The notes beneath the pieces were generated by a model. It had not been told where the DNA came from. It ran no database searches and worked only from the letters and a program-made list of their open reading frames with translations. 64,000 nucleotides of DNA from Rhypophila decipiens (lineage: Eukaryota > Ascomycota > Sordariomycetes > Sordariales > Naviculisporaceae), in NCBI GenBank assembly GCA_033297075.1, contig MU858092.1:62001-126000 (forward strand), given 5' to 3'. Positions 34,421-45,804 of the stretch are shown here, one piece after another (position 1 is the stretch's first letter; every line of letters starts with the position of its first letter). The translations under genes were made by a program, and so were the position numbers.

Positions 34421-35690
34421 ATGGGTTGCGGAATGAGCACGGAGGAGAAGGAGGGCAAGGCCCGCAATGAGGAGATTGAGAACCAGCTCAAGCGCGACCG
34501 CATGCAACAACGCAATGAGATCAAGATGCTTCTTCTCGGTATGTTGACATCCCCCCACGCAAGCAAAGGAGAAAGCACATTTGCCTACTCCAAGGCTTGC
34601 AAGGCATGTTCTCTTTGCTGACCAATACCCGCAGGTGCTGGTGAATCTGGAAAATCGACCATCTTGAAACAGATGAAGCTTATCCATGAAGGTGGTTACT
34701 CACGCGATGAACGGGAATCGTTCAAGGAAATCATCTTCAGCAACACAGTTCAGTCCATGCGCGTTATTCTCGAGGCGATGGAGTCCCTAGAGCTGCCACT
34801 TTCCGACGCGCGGATGGAGTACCACGTCCAGACCATTTTCATGCAACCCGCACAGATCGAGGGAGATGTGCTTCCGCCTGAGGTTGGCAACGCCATTGAG
34901 GCTCTTTGGAGAGACGGTGGTGTGCAGAGCTGTTTCAAGCGATCCAGGGAATACCAGCTTAACGACTCGGCCAGATAGTAGGTTGACGTGCAATTCGTTT
35001 CAGTGGACTCTGCTTACCTTTTTCTCGCAGCTACTTCGATAATATCGCACGTATCGCCGCGCCCGATTATATGCCCAACGATCAGGATGTGCTCCGGTCC
35101 CGTGTCAAGACCACTGGTATTACCGAGACGACCTTTATCATCGGTGATCTCACCTATCGGATGTTTGACGTCGGTGGCCAACGTTCTGAGCGGAAGAAGT
35201 GGATCCACTGCTTCGAGAATGTTACTACCATTCTCTTCTTGGTCGCCATTTCTGAGTACGATCAGCTCCTTTTCGAGGACGAGACGGTCAACCGTATGCA
35301 GGAGGCGCTCACCCTCTTCGATTCGATCTGCAACTCGAGATGGTTTATTAAGACTTCCATCATTCTCTTTTTGAACAAGATCGATCGCTTCAAGGAGAAG
35401 CTGCCCGTCAGCCCGATGAAGAACTACTTCCCCGACTACGAGGGTGGTGACGACTATGGCGCCGCTTGCGACTACATTCTCAACCGCTTCGTGAGCTTGA
35501 ACCAGCACGAGACCAAGCAAATCTACACACATTTTACTTGCGCTACCGATACGACCCAGATCCGCTTCGTCATGGCGGCTGTAAATGGTGAGTGATATAA
35601 TCCACGTCTTGCCTTTTGTGCTACCTTTCTTACTAATACCCCGCAGATATCATCATCCAAGAGAACCTCCGTCTCTGCGGTTTGATTTAA
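34421..35690 (+). CDS. gna-1: group I heterotrimeric G-protein alpha subunit (353 aa, four exons)
   Basis: Exons 34421-34538, 34635-34977, 35031-35587 and 35647-35690 join to 354 codons including stop, the exact length of Neurospora GNA-1. It transmits signals from seven-helix receptors at the plasma membrane to adenylyl cyclase and MAP-kinase branches, controlling growth, mating and stress. N-terminal MGCGMS carries the myristoylation Gly2 and palmitoylation Cys3. The nucleotide-binding boxes are GAGESGKS (residues 40-47), DVGGQ (about 200), NKID (about 269) and TCATDT (about 325). The C-terminus CGLI is the receptor-contact and pertussis-toxin-modifiable tail of the Gi-like class. Intron phases are clean. 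Regulation probably involves a spliced leader and a long upstream region. Confidence 0.97.
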
Positions 35691-37200
35691 ATGATTGCTT
35701 TGCTGTATATTCGCAATACCCACGTAAACGCGCTTGCTCAGCTATATATTAGCTGTGGAGAGCGTCGAAACTCTCATTAACGGAATGACTGATATACGAC
35801 GACTTACCATTCCATCCAGCCCAGTCGCGGCCGACTACCGCACGCGACCCGATCACGAATCAATATACCATCGAGGAAGAACGGTGTTGTAGGACGGAGG
35901 AGGGGGGTTGTACCACAATCTTCTGGAGGCATCCAAGGAAAACAACATGCATCGACGGGTGGGGGGGACTATATATCTTGTTTAATTATGACACACTTGA
36001 TCGTGGACCTTTTTCCTTTTTTTCTTTCATCTTCACTTTTTTTCTTTGAGTTATCCTGTATGATGCTGTTTCATCTCTCTTTTTCTTTTCTTCACACCCG
36101 TCTCTTTACTACTCAACCGTCTGTCTCCTCTGTCCTCTCAATCTTCACAAAACCCATACCCGAGCAGTTTCAGCGGCAGCATGGACGCAACCACGAATTC
36201 CAAAATTTTATCTCTCCAGTCCTCTATACGTGATTTGGATGGCCTCTTTGTTTCTGGCGCGTTAGGTATTTCTCACCTTGGATGGGGTTGTGATCTGCTG
36301 TTTTGCTTTTTCTTTTTCTGCACAATCCTTCGACAAGCCTGAAAGATTATGCGAGGGGTTTTGGGCCTCGATAAATGTGATTGGATGAGTGATGAGTGAG
36401 AATATTGGAGGTTGGGCGTGCAGACTGCAGAGTGCAGGACAAAAAGAGGGGACGACCCCGAGTCTCGGTGGGTTTTTTTCTTCTTTCCTTCTCGGATTAA
36501 GGGAGACCAGACAGGAAGGAAGCGACAGAGGAAAACCCAAACCGATGAGGATACCAACCGAGAGAGGCACCTGTCACATCGATTACAGTATGGGGCTGTC
36601 GTAAACTGGGAGGCAGGACGGAAAGAAGGGAGAAAGAGATGGTTGACGCGATTCATTACGCACGCATATACCACAGACGTCTTGTTTTACTTTTTTCTTT
36701 TCCTCTAGGGTTGTGCTTCTTTATACTTTTTTCGATGTGTTTATTTAGTTTTATTCACTTTTATTCATTTTCCTTGTTAAGGAATTAGCTTCTCGCTCGT
36801 TGCTCTTCCTTTCTTTTCGTCGGTCATGGTGCCGCTCTTGACGATGCCCTCTTGCCTTGTCATGTCTTGCCTGCGTGGGTATGCCTTTGAAGTCACCGAT
36901 TGCACTGGAACCAACCCAAACCCACCGACAGCCGGGTAGGTCCCTGACTGCCTCTGCTGCTTACCACCTAGGTAGATACCCACCTAAGGTACCTACCTGC
37001 CATTATATCCGTAGGTCCACGACATTCAGCGGTTGGTTTGACATGACTTGTTTCAAAATTCAACAAGAAAACTCTAGCTGGTACCTATAGTGAGCTAACT
37101 TGAAAATAACTGGGTTGATTATTATATTGATCTGTTTCGTCCAACTTGGCAATTATATCACAAGGTGATAGGAAGCATGGGTGGAAGAAATAAAGTCTAC
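35691..37200. other. intergenic between convergent genes
   Basis: This holds the 3' UTR of gna-1 and the 3' flank of the SGNH gene. T-rich tracts lie at 36005-36060 and 36690-36790, and GGTA/CCTA-rich palindromic sequence at about 36963-37000. No gene is seen. Confidence 0.5.
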
Positions 37201-39518
37201 TCAGCCACCCTCGCGCTCATTTTCTCCCCAGACCTCGTATATCCTGTCCCGTATGACCTGGTGGCCTAGATATCTCTGTGACACAATGAATGGAGAAAGT
37301 TAGCACGACTCGAGACAGTTTAAATGTTGGAAACGATGGGATGCCCCATTCTCGCTCGTTTCACGATACAGTTATGAAGAATGTATGTACGAGTACCTAG
37401 CTTACTCACCGGGTGAAACGTCTTGCCGTAATACGTAGGCACATACCACATCGAGCCACGATTTAGTGGATGTAGGGGGGGTTCTCTGTCATCTTCTTCA
37501 GAGTTTTTTCGCGCTGGCTCTCTGTTGTTTTCAGTCCTCGTTGTTGTTTTGGTGAGGACAGACGACGTGAATCTCGGATCCAACACCACCAAATGAGGGT
37601 TCTTAGCTTTCACCAAGGCCATATAATAGAGTGCCTGCTCTCCCCAGTCTGCCGTCGCCCCGGGTTGTTCGCTTCCTCCAGGAGGAGGCAATGACTCCTT
37701 TCCTTTGGATGATGTTATTCGCTCAAGGCAGGTCTCGGGATCGACGAGATGTGATTCCTCCGTGCCAAGGAACAACAATTGTCTCCTTCTTTCATATTGT
37801 TGTCGTTGTGAAAAGATACCACCCGACGTTGTGGTTTTATTTGGCAAATTATCCCCACCCCCAGGCAAAAAGAACCACGTCTCGGTGCGATTAAAATCCG
37901 GCTCTGTGACGCCCTCCTCGCAGAACCGATGGCCCTCGAATAGATAATCGTAGTTGACGAATATCACCTTTTTCTTCGTTCTAATATGGTTCGCCTTCTT
38001 GCTGGCGGTGCCAGTGAATCGAGCATTGACATCCCCTGCGATCCCGTGCAACAAGAGATTTACCCCCTCGACTAGGTGATTCATTCGTTTACGGGTATTT
38101 CTGGTTAGTTTTGGACTGGTTAAGAAGGAAGAGGTCGTCGATGGTGATTCGTTTCTTGTGTTCCCTTTTGCCTTTTCTGTTTCTTTTCTTCTGGTTTGTC
38201 GCATCTCTGGTTGGATATAGTGGGCTTTGGAGAGTCGTCCACCTCGTTTTTTGAGATCACCAGTTGCGACATTAGAGCTGTCCCTTTCGTCGTCTTTTCC
38301 ACTATTGATGTTGTCGTTCTTATTGCCACCCATGGCAGTCGTAACCCTCGCTGTTGGAACAGAACTGTCATCATCCCATGACCAAACCCCCAAACTAACC
38401 TCATCACACTGTTCAGTCTCGGCATTAAAAAACCTCGCATACCCCGTCATGATAACCCTAAAATCAGGATTTCGTTCCCAATGTACCTTGTCAAGTATCT
38501 CCAGCAAAATAAGTCGTATCTTGTGCACCAAGAGCTGGGCTTCTTGGTCGATTTTCTTGTCGTCGTCGTCTTCTTTATCCCCCCCCTTCCTGTCGTTATC
38601 TTCGTCTTTCTTGTTTCCGTCCCTGATGACCTCCTCCTTCGCAACCCTGTCTCTCAGCTCCGAGATTGTTTCCGACAAGAAGCCAGAAGAAGAAGCAGAT
38701 CGCCACCTCAAAGCAGCGCTAACCAACTTCTCCGTCCTAAGGAGTGTTTCCTCGCAGGTGCCGCTGTAAAATGCGTAAAAGCGAAACACGCAGGCGTTGA
38801 TCACGTCGAAGAAACCGACGTCGTTGCCGCCTATGCTGAGGGTCGCAAACTTTACACCACTCGAAGAGGGAAAAGTGAAGTTGAACAGGTCAATCTGTGA
38901 ATCTGACACAGATGTATTGTTATCACCTCCTGGACAGCCGCCAGGAGTGGCCAGGACGTCGTCCGTCCTTGAGCCAGTGCAGGAGAGCCATTGCAGGATT
39001 GGCTCTCCTCCCTCTCCAACCTGCGTCGTATCGTTTTTGTTGTTGTCGAGATGGTCATGTCGATGTCGTCGGGCAGCTAAAAAGTCCAAGTAAATTAAAT
39101 AGGGGTATGCGCCGTTGCCCTGGCGACAGCTGTTTTCTTCGGTCCCGGGCGGGAGGGAGGTTCCTATGCCTGCGCTGTAGGAATCCCCAAAGGCGACGAA
39201 GCCGGGTGTGTATTTGTTGAGCCAGCCGGGCAGTGGATTTGGATCTTTGGGTTTGTTGTCGTCGTCATCGCTGTTGTTGATGCTACTGTCGGGTTCGCCA
39301 GGCTCAGGGAGAGTTGCTATTGAGTCTGGCAATAGGACCTGCTGCTGCTCCTGCTGTTGTTGTGATCTTGTTGCCTGATATAAGTTTTCTTTGGGTGGCT
39401 GGTCTTTAAGCAGTTCCTTGTTCCCTAGGCTGGCGGCAGTAACACCTATAAAGGCCGAGTGACTGGGTGTCGGGGCCAGGAGGCCAACAACGGCGAGCAG
39501 TAGTGGTAACAGTCTCAT
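37201..39518 (-). CDS. secreted SGNH/GDSL-type hydrolase (727 aa, two exons)
   Basis: Exons 39518-37410 and 37275-37201 are joined by a 134-base intron with a GTGAGT donor. ATG at 39518 opens a signal peptide (MRLLPLLLAVVGLLAPTPSHS). The SGNH blocks appear in order: block I GDSYSAG (residues about 111-117, nucleophile Ser113), LSIGGNDVGF (block III Asn about 232), and a late FHP before the second exon carrying the candidate catalytic His of block V. It would act outside the cell as an esterase or lipase; the substrate is unknown. It is much longer than a usual SGNH enzyme (200-400 aa) because of highly charged inserts (Asp/Lys/Asn-rich near residues 80-90 and 320-345, Arg/Lys/Ser-rich near 450-500). 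The short last exon encodes RYLGHQVIRDRIYEVWGEN. Confidence 0.85.
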
Positions 39519-40569
39519 CGCGTAAGTCGACAAGTTTGTCAGCCAAATCAAGAGTAGGAGTCAAGCTTGATGGAACTGTCGAGTTACGCCTGATGTCGAG
39601 TGAATAGCTTCAAAAGGCCCCGGGCCATCACGGAAAGAAGTCAAGTATGAACTGGCTAGCATATCAAGCCAACAAAAATTAATGATAGTCTAGCTGTCTC
39701 ATGCCATAATGATTATCAAGACAGAATAAGAACTTGATGGAGAATAAAATAAACTACAAAGAGGCAGAATCGTACGCATAAGAGAGCAAGAAGGAGAAAT
39801 ACGGATTAGTTGACAGCTCAACAGGACGGCCCATGATAAGAAGCCGTCGTAGGCTCCAACGACTAACTGCCTTATAATCCTCTTATCGTGAATAGCAGGC
39901 TCCAGCGGATCATATGGGTAGACCTTTCCATTGCTAAGCGTCGTCTGCTTGGGGTCTCAGATCCGATCCAGCCAATCACTTGGGCACATGGCAACCATGC
40001 CGCATCTGATTCCGCCCTTCACAACTCTTTCATAACGCCCAAAAGTGCACACATGACATAGCCAGGCTTACGACGACACCAACACATACACTGTCCTGAA
40101 TGGGTCGGTCAACATGTTCCGGGGCCGAAGGCTGAATATTAGGTCAACAAAGAACCGGGTTCGAAGAATTCCAAATGGGCAACTCAACAGACGCAGAGAG
40201 CGATAACCATGTCCTTCAGCATTTATCATTTATCAGAACTCAGAATGACGAATGTTGGGAAATATCAACGTGAATTCATGAATCTCATTAACAAACATGC
40301 CCATAAAACGTGATATGGTATCTCAACCCATTCAGCCAGACTCAATCCCCATAACGGCCACCTGCAAACAGAAACTCACCCCTAGTAAGAACTCCAAGAA
40401 AGAATGAACCAAAACTAAACCACACAAGAAAAGAAGACTCAAAGGCCAAGGGCAAGGGTAGTACTAGTACAACGAAACGAGGGCACTGCTATCAGTGGGA
40501 AGACAAGATAGAATGAAAAGAAACCAAGGGATATCGCCCGAAAGCAACCGACGTGCGAGTGATGAGCCC
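39519..40569. other. intergenic: SGNH gene promoter
   Basis: This is the upstream region of the SGNH gene and the 3' flank of the next minus-strand gene. No gene or repeat is recognised. Confidence 0.5.
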
Positions 40570-41729
40570 TTATTTATCCATCGAGGGGTTGGGCCCGACT
40601 TTGTGAAGCTTGGCCTTGATCTTCTCCTTGAGACTCTTCTTCTCCTTGTGCGACTCGGGCAAATCCCCCGCGACACCTCCAGAGTTGGGATCTCTAGTCA
40701 CACCCTTTTGTTCGAGGAGACCTTTATATAAGCCAATGGTTAGCCAAATCAGCCTGGCAAGATTGCAAGGGTTAGCCAAGGTAAACTCACGATCGGCTTC
40801 TCTTCCAGCGCCAGGCTTGGTGGCATCGAAATCGCCGCCATCAGCATTCAACCCCGAGCTCCTGACATACAACAGTCCCTTGTTAGCACCCTCTTTGGGG
40901 TCCTCTTCCTCTTCAGTCTTCTTCTTGTTCAAATCGCTCGCGCTGCTGTTGGAGGACGAAGATGAAGAGTCGCCAGCGACCTTCTCATTTGCCTTGCCAG
41001 CATCGCCGCCATGCTCCTTTGCTACTTCAGCAACGGGGCGAGGGCCCGGCCCGTCGAGCTTCACTGGGTTGTCGCCGACGTCGAGGCCGCCGTGGGTGTC
41101 GTCGACGTTTTCCTTGGCTTGGACGTTGTCGGGTTGGACGGCCGGATCCGAGGGTGAGCGGACGTCGTTTTGGTCCAGGGAGGCGTCGCCTGGGCCGTGG
41201 GAGGAGTCTTTGAGTTTTGTGGGGTTGATGGCAGGTACGTCGTCTGTTTTGGTGGTGTTGGGAGTGGTATCAACATTTCGGGTGTTATCAACGTTGGAGG
41301 TGGTGGTATGAACACCGGAGGAGGTGTTGACATTGGAGGATGGCTGGTTCGAGGTGCCAGACAGGGCGGTCATGGACTTTTCGACCTCGGAAGATGTAGG
41401 TAGTGTGGCGTCTTGTTTCTTCTCGTGCTGGGGGGTTGCTTGGTGGACGTCTTCGACATGCTCGGGAGGGTCTGAGAGGTGGTTAGTAGGCCACAAGTGG
41501 TGTGATATGATATGACTTGTAATGGAAGGAAGTGCTCTGGTGTCCCTTGTTAGCAGAGTGTCGTCAATTGTGGAGAGTCTGTCTGGATAAACATACCACC
41601 CATGTTGCCGGCGTCGTAGGGTTCTCCCTTGGCCACATCGCCAGTCTTACCCGAGACGGGCTCCTGAGAGGTGGGCGTTCCCCAGATGACCTTGGAGGCG
41701 GCCTGGGTCATGTTGCTGATGGTCTCCAT
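40570..41729 (-). CDS. conserved fungal disordered protein with fixed ends (321 aa, three exons)
   Basis: Exons 41729-41597, 41471-40791 and 40721-40570 join to 322 codons. Introns carry GTATGT and GTGAGT donors, and the first has a CTACTAAC branch. The first exon encodes METISNMTQAASKVIWG, then TSQEPVSGKTGDVAKGEPYD, a start shared by many ascomycete stress- or conidiation-related proteins. The C-terminus ends in the Lys-rich helix KKSLKEKIKAKLHK, also widely shared. Between them lie about 230 residues of Ser/Thr/Asn/Asp/Pro-rich low complexity with no fold apparent. There is no signal peptide or membrane segment. No enzyme activity can be assigned; resemblance to stress-induced hydrophilic proteins is inference. 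Confidence 0.8.
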
Positions 41730-43046
41730 ATTGGCAGTGTATGATTCAAATGATGATTACGAGGTTTGTTTGAGATGTTTGCGTAGGGACAGATGGTGGG
41801 CTAAGTTTGGTTCACAGGACAAGATTTGGATTGTTCCAAGAAGGCTCAGGTAAATTGCTGAGAAAATACGACCACAAGGGATTACGTCTGTTTTATACCT
41901 GCTTGGCGTCACAAGGGCAGTCGAGAGCGGAAGCTGCAGAACTACGTACATCACGGAAAGAGCATCCCATTCAATCCCAGGGTCGAGATTCCGGGAAGGA
42001 GGTCTGACGTCTTTGTTGCGGGCAGCAGGTTCTCAATGAACCAGTGGAAGGTGGCAGATGATTTCCGTCAGATTGGTCCAATAGATTTCCTTGGTCCCTT
42101 GGTGTAGCAATGAGATCAGCGGCACCGCGTGTAGGTGAATTTGTTATCAGAAAGGGAAAGTCCGTGGCTATTGCGTAATGGTGCACCACTTTTACCGTCA
42201 GTTGACAGTGGTATATAAGAGGGAAGGAAGGGAAAGGCATCATGCTATCTGTCCAGCATCTCTCACCTCTGCCACTGATATACTGACGAAGCTTGTCAGT
42301 CATGGAAATGAGAATCGAAGCAGCAAGCAGCTGTACTCAAAATACTGGAATTACTTATGAGGGAGCTGGTGGAACACTAACAGAAATCGTTATCCCTCCC
42401 ATAATGAAGAGGGAGGGGTTCACAGCGGGACGAGCATGACGTCACAGGGGACTCCAATTCGTGATGATGTTCTCTGCGGGGGTTATGCGGGGGACTTCAA
42501 CGTGTGGGGGACATTTTCTTTGTTCAAGCTCTGTGATGATGGCTCGAATTATTGCTCGCCAAGATGTTCAAATTGGGAATGTATTCAAGTGAGCGGCGGA
42601 AGAAGCCATAAGCACCTCACAGCAGCCCAATTAACAGTCTCTCTTTCAATTCTCGAACTACAATTTCTAGCGTCATAGCCCAGTTCATATCTTCCTTCTT
42701 CTTCACCATCATATAAATAAGATAATGATTCGGGAATTAAATGAAAAACAAATAGCTCGTATAAATTTCAATCTTCATCATAAGGGTATCTTTCCTCCTC
42801 CTATCAACACGAACTGCTTTCATCACTCATCAAAGCGTCGCAGTAGCCAGTCTTCATCACGACTTTCTCCAAAGCTCACTATTATACTCCTCCTCTCGAC
42901 TCAGAAAATAAATCATGAAAAAAATAACATAAAAAGGAAAAAATGAAACACATTTCTCATCTGCCTCTTTGACCTCTTTCTCTCTCTCTCTTCCTACCTC
43001 TACTATTACCCCCTTTCAGCTGCAGTGACGAGCTATCATCTTCACC
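41730..43046. other. intergenic
   Basis: This is the promoter of the disordered-protein gene and the 3' flank of the flavodoxin-like gene. A pyrimidine-rich tract (CTCTCT) lies at 42975-42992. No gene is seen. Confidence 0.5.
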
Positions 43047-43976
43047 TCAAACCCCCGTATTCTCTTTCGCAGCAGCCTCAGCCCCCAAAACCTCCTTCCC
43101 AACACCCAAAGCCCACCTCTCAATCCCCTCCCAATCCCTTTCATCGTCCTCCTTCATGAATTTGCTATCCTTGGGAATACACCACTTCAGCACTTTCGTA
43201 ACAATCCTCGGCGCAAGAATCTCAATCTGCCGTGGACTCCACATGCCCCTAAACAAAACATGCCTCTCCAGCACCTCCTCCTCTTCCTTTTCCTTTTCTC
43301 CCCCATCGACCAATGGGTAAATCGGCCTCTTTCCCAGTGCTTTACGCAGGTAAGTCTCCACGCTAGCCTGCTCCGAGTTGAGCGCGTCTTGTGCGGGGCC
43401 TGGCATTCCTACCGAGAAGGCGAATACCTTGGGCGGCAAGAAGACCTGACTTTGCTGCTGCTGCTGCTGCTTGTTTTCTGCCGGAGGAGACTCTTCATGA
43501 TGATGATGAGCAAGTGAGTTGATCAAACCACCCCCTTTGGTGGCATGATGATGGGCAGGGGCACAACATCTTCCCCCCAAAAAATCTTTATTCTGCGCCA
43601 CAAAATTCCGCCCGGAATGGATCCATTGTCCCGTGTGGATAGCCGATCCTATCACCACGGCCTTGTACTCGACTTGGGGCTCAGGGGGGTTGGTGATGAC
43701 CGCCGAGAGAGGGTTGGCGTGGATGGTGTGGTCTTCTTCTCCTTCTGCTGCAGGTCTTAGTGCGGGAGTAGCTGGCTCAGCAGGAGGAGTCGCGACAGGT
43801 GTCTTGGGGATATGGAACTGTTTGTGGAGGGAAGGAAGGTCGGAGACGGACTTGCAGTCTACCCGCCAGGAGGTGGTTTTCTCGAGGGTCGAAGCGATCC
43901 GCTCTGCTATCTCGCGGGTTGTTCCTGTTGAGGTGGCGTAGGCTACTAGGATTGCTGGGTTGAGTGGGGGAGGCAT
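43047..43976 (-). CDS. flavodoxin-like domain protein (309 aa)
   Basis: This is a single exon from ATG at 43976. The N-terminus AILVAYATSTGTTREIAERIA (residues 8-28) is the FMN phosphate-binding loop and first helix of a flavodoxin fold. AVVIGSAIHTGQWIHSGRNFV (about residues 107-127) and KVFAFSVGMPG (about 192-202) fit the following strands, as in the HemG/protoporphyrinogen-oxidase-like flavodoxin group. A His-rich insert (AHHHATKGGGLINSLAHHHHEE), a Gln run and an acidic Glu/Lys stretch interrupt the domain and would lie in loops. It probably binds FMN and acts as a cytosolic oxidoreductase or electron carrier; the partner and substrate are unknown. There is no signal peptide. Confidence 0.82.
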   Translation of the reverse strand: MPPPLNPAILVAYATSTGTTREIAERIASTLEKTTSWRVDCKSVSDLPSLHKQFHIPKTPVATPPAEPATPALRPAAEGEEDHTIHANPLSAVITNPPEPQVEYKAVVIGSAIHTGQWIHSGRNFVAQNKDFLGGRCCAPAHHHATKGGGLINSLAHHHHEESPPAENKQQQQQQSQVFLPPKVFAFSVGMPGPAQDALNSEQASVETYLRKALGKRPIYPLVDGGEKEKEEEEVLERHVLFRGMWSPRQIEILAPRIVTKVLKWCIPKDSKFMKEDDERDWEGIERWALGVGKEVLGAEAAAKENTGV

Positions 43977-44879
43977 CTTGAGTAGCTAGATAGGTGTGGT
44001 AAAGTGATGATAGATGTCGAGGTAGTATGTAGATATGTTGATGGACTAGATAATAATTATCCAGAAAGTATGCAATCACTGTTGTACACAATCGAGTGAT
44101 GTTCAATGATATGTCGTTGTTCTTGTAAAGTTCTATAAAGGATTCTCTCTCGAGAAAAGAAAAGGAAAAAAAGGAGAGTCCTCTGCCGGTTTAAATCCAC
44201 AAAACAAAACATCATGAGATTTATCCCCAACGGGGCAGAGGCCCGTTGCAGCAAATCCAGTCCCAACAAAAGTTAGATTTCCCATCTTTATCACGAGCAC
44301 ATACAATTCATCTGACGGTTGTGCGCGGCCTTTGTCTTGTTTGTTCGGCCTGGGTTACGGATACTGGTTCCAGAATAGGGGCTGGGTGGTGTGATGTGGT
44401 GGTGCACATGTTTTGTTCCGCATACGGAGGGAGCATCACGCATTTGTGGTAGCACCACCCAATAGGGAGGGAGGCAGGTAGTTTTCCTTTTGGCTGCGTA
44501 ATCACACCTTGAATCTTCCAAGATCATCATCCATATTCTTTTCGCTTTTTGGCTTGTGATCGATCTTGGTAAATCCAACGTGGAGGATATTCTATTGCCT
44601 GATTGGGACAGTGGGACCCGAAGAAGGGGGAATTATTCTTGAAGATGATCATACTGTCCGTTTTGGAGGGATGCTAGTTGTCATTTTATATCTTTTCACA
44701 ACTTACCTCCTCCTGTGCCAGTTGTTCAATGTGTTCTCCTTATTTCTACACGTAAACTTCGGTACGCGGTACCGAGTGACTGACTCGTATATATGCCCAT
44801 TTAGTCAACCGTCCTTCCAACAAATCCACAACGCCCTCCGCCCCACCCAGCTACAGCGAATGTCCACGTTCGCAGATAA
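43977..44879. other. intergenic: flavodoxin gene promoter and tRNA flank
   Basis: Its right end (about 44800-44879) resembles the sequence before the other tRNA-Asp. I see no gene in the rest. Confidence 0.5.
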
Positions 44880-44974
44880 TCTTCCGTAGTATAGTGGTCA
44901 GTATGTGAGCTTGTCAAATCCGCCCCTGGCAGTCCGATTCGCTCGAGACCCGGGTTCAATTCCCGGCGGGAGAG
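44880..44974 (+). tRNA. tRNA-Asp (GTC) with 23-base intron, second copy
   Basis: The mature sequence is the same as the copy at 19419-19515 except in the T loop (TTCAATT against TTCAATC). The acceptor TCTTCCG pairs with CGGGAGA, anticodon GTC is at 44913-44915, and the intron is at 44917-44939 after position 37. The intron differs from the first copy in its first half but keeps GGCAGTCCRATT. A T7 Pol III terminator follows at about 45015. Confidence 0.94.
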
Positions 44975-45804
44975 ATACACATATAACGGTGGGATCCAAC
45001 GGAGGTTGTGGTTCTTTTTTTGTTCCAAAAAAAGATGTATTCATCTTTTTTATTTTTTTTCTCTTCGACATTTGATCGCCTACAATATGATATGCATATC
45101 TTGATTCGGAAGAGCAAAATCAGCAGCATGGCATAGTAGACCGAGGATGTTTTTTATGAATTTATTTATGTACTCTTGCGAACATGAAACGCATCTAACT
45201 GACTTGTAAATACACTGAAGGGGTATATAATATATACACAGGAAGAGAAGAGAACTGAATAGCAAGAAAAGACAAACCAAAGCATATACAGGAAACTGGG
45301 ATGGTAGATGACAGACAGTATATGAAAGAGAGAAAAAAGAAGAAGCAAGACACAAGAAATGAGAAAAGGAAAATGGCCTATATACAAGTTGTGGCCAGGT
45401 CTTTATGCAAGAAAAAGGAGATAATGACCGTGTACAGGAGGGAAAATGTGACAATGAGAAAGAGACCGCATAGACAGAGAAACGGGAGGAACTTGAAGAC
45501 AGAGGAAGATATACAAGAAGAAATATGTAGGGGGAGAAGATGAGGTGGCGTGGCCTATATACAGTGGGTGGCCGTCGTGCATGTCATGTAAGTATGTACA
45601 GAGAAGAATGAACAGAGTAAAGAGAAAAATGAGCGGAAATGGTCATGACAAGGGAAACGGACAGACGAGATATAAACAGGAGACTGTGGAAGTGACACAA
45701 GAGAAATACAGATAGGAAATGATCATGAGAAGGAAAAGGCCGACAGAAAAGAGCAGAGAAGCGAAAAGGAACAAGGTCAGCTTGGCAGGCGCCGAGGTAG
45801 CCAC
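44975..45804. other. intergenic: 3' flanks
   Basis: This holds the tRNA terminator and the purine-rich 3' flank of the GH64-like gene. No gene is seen. Confidence 0.5.
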
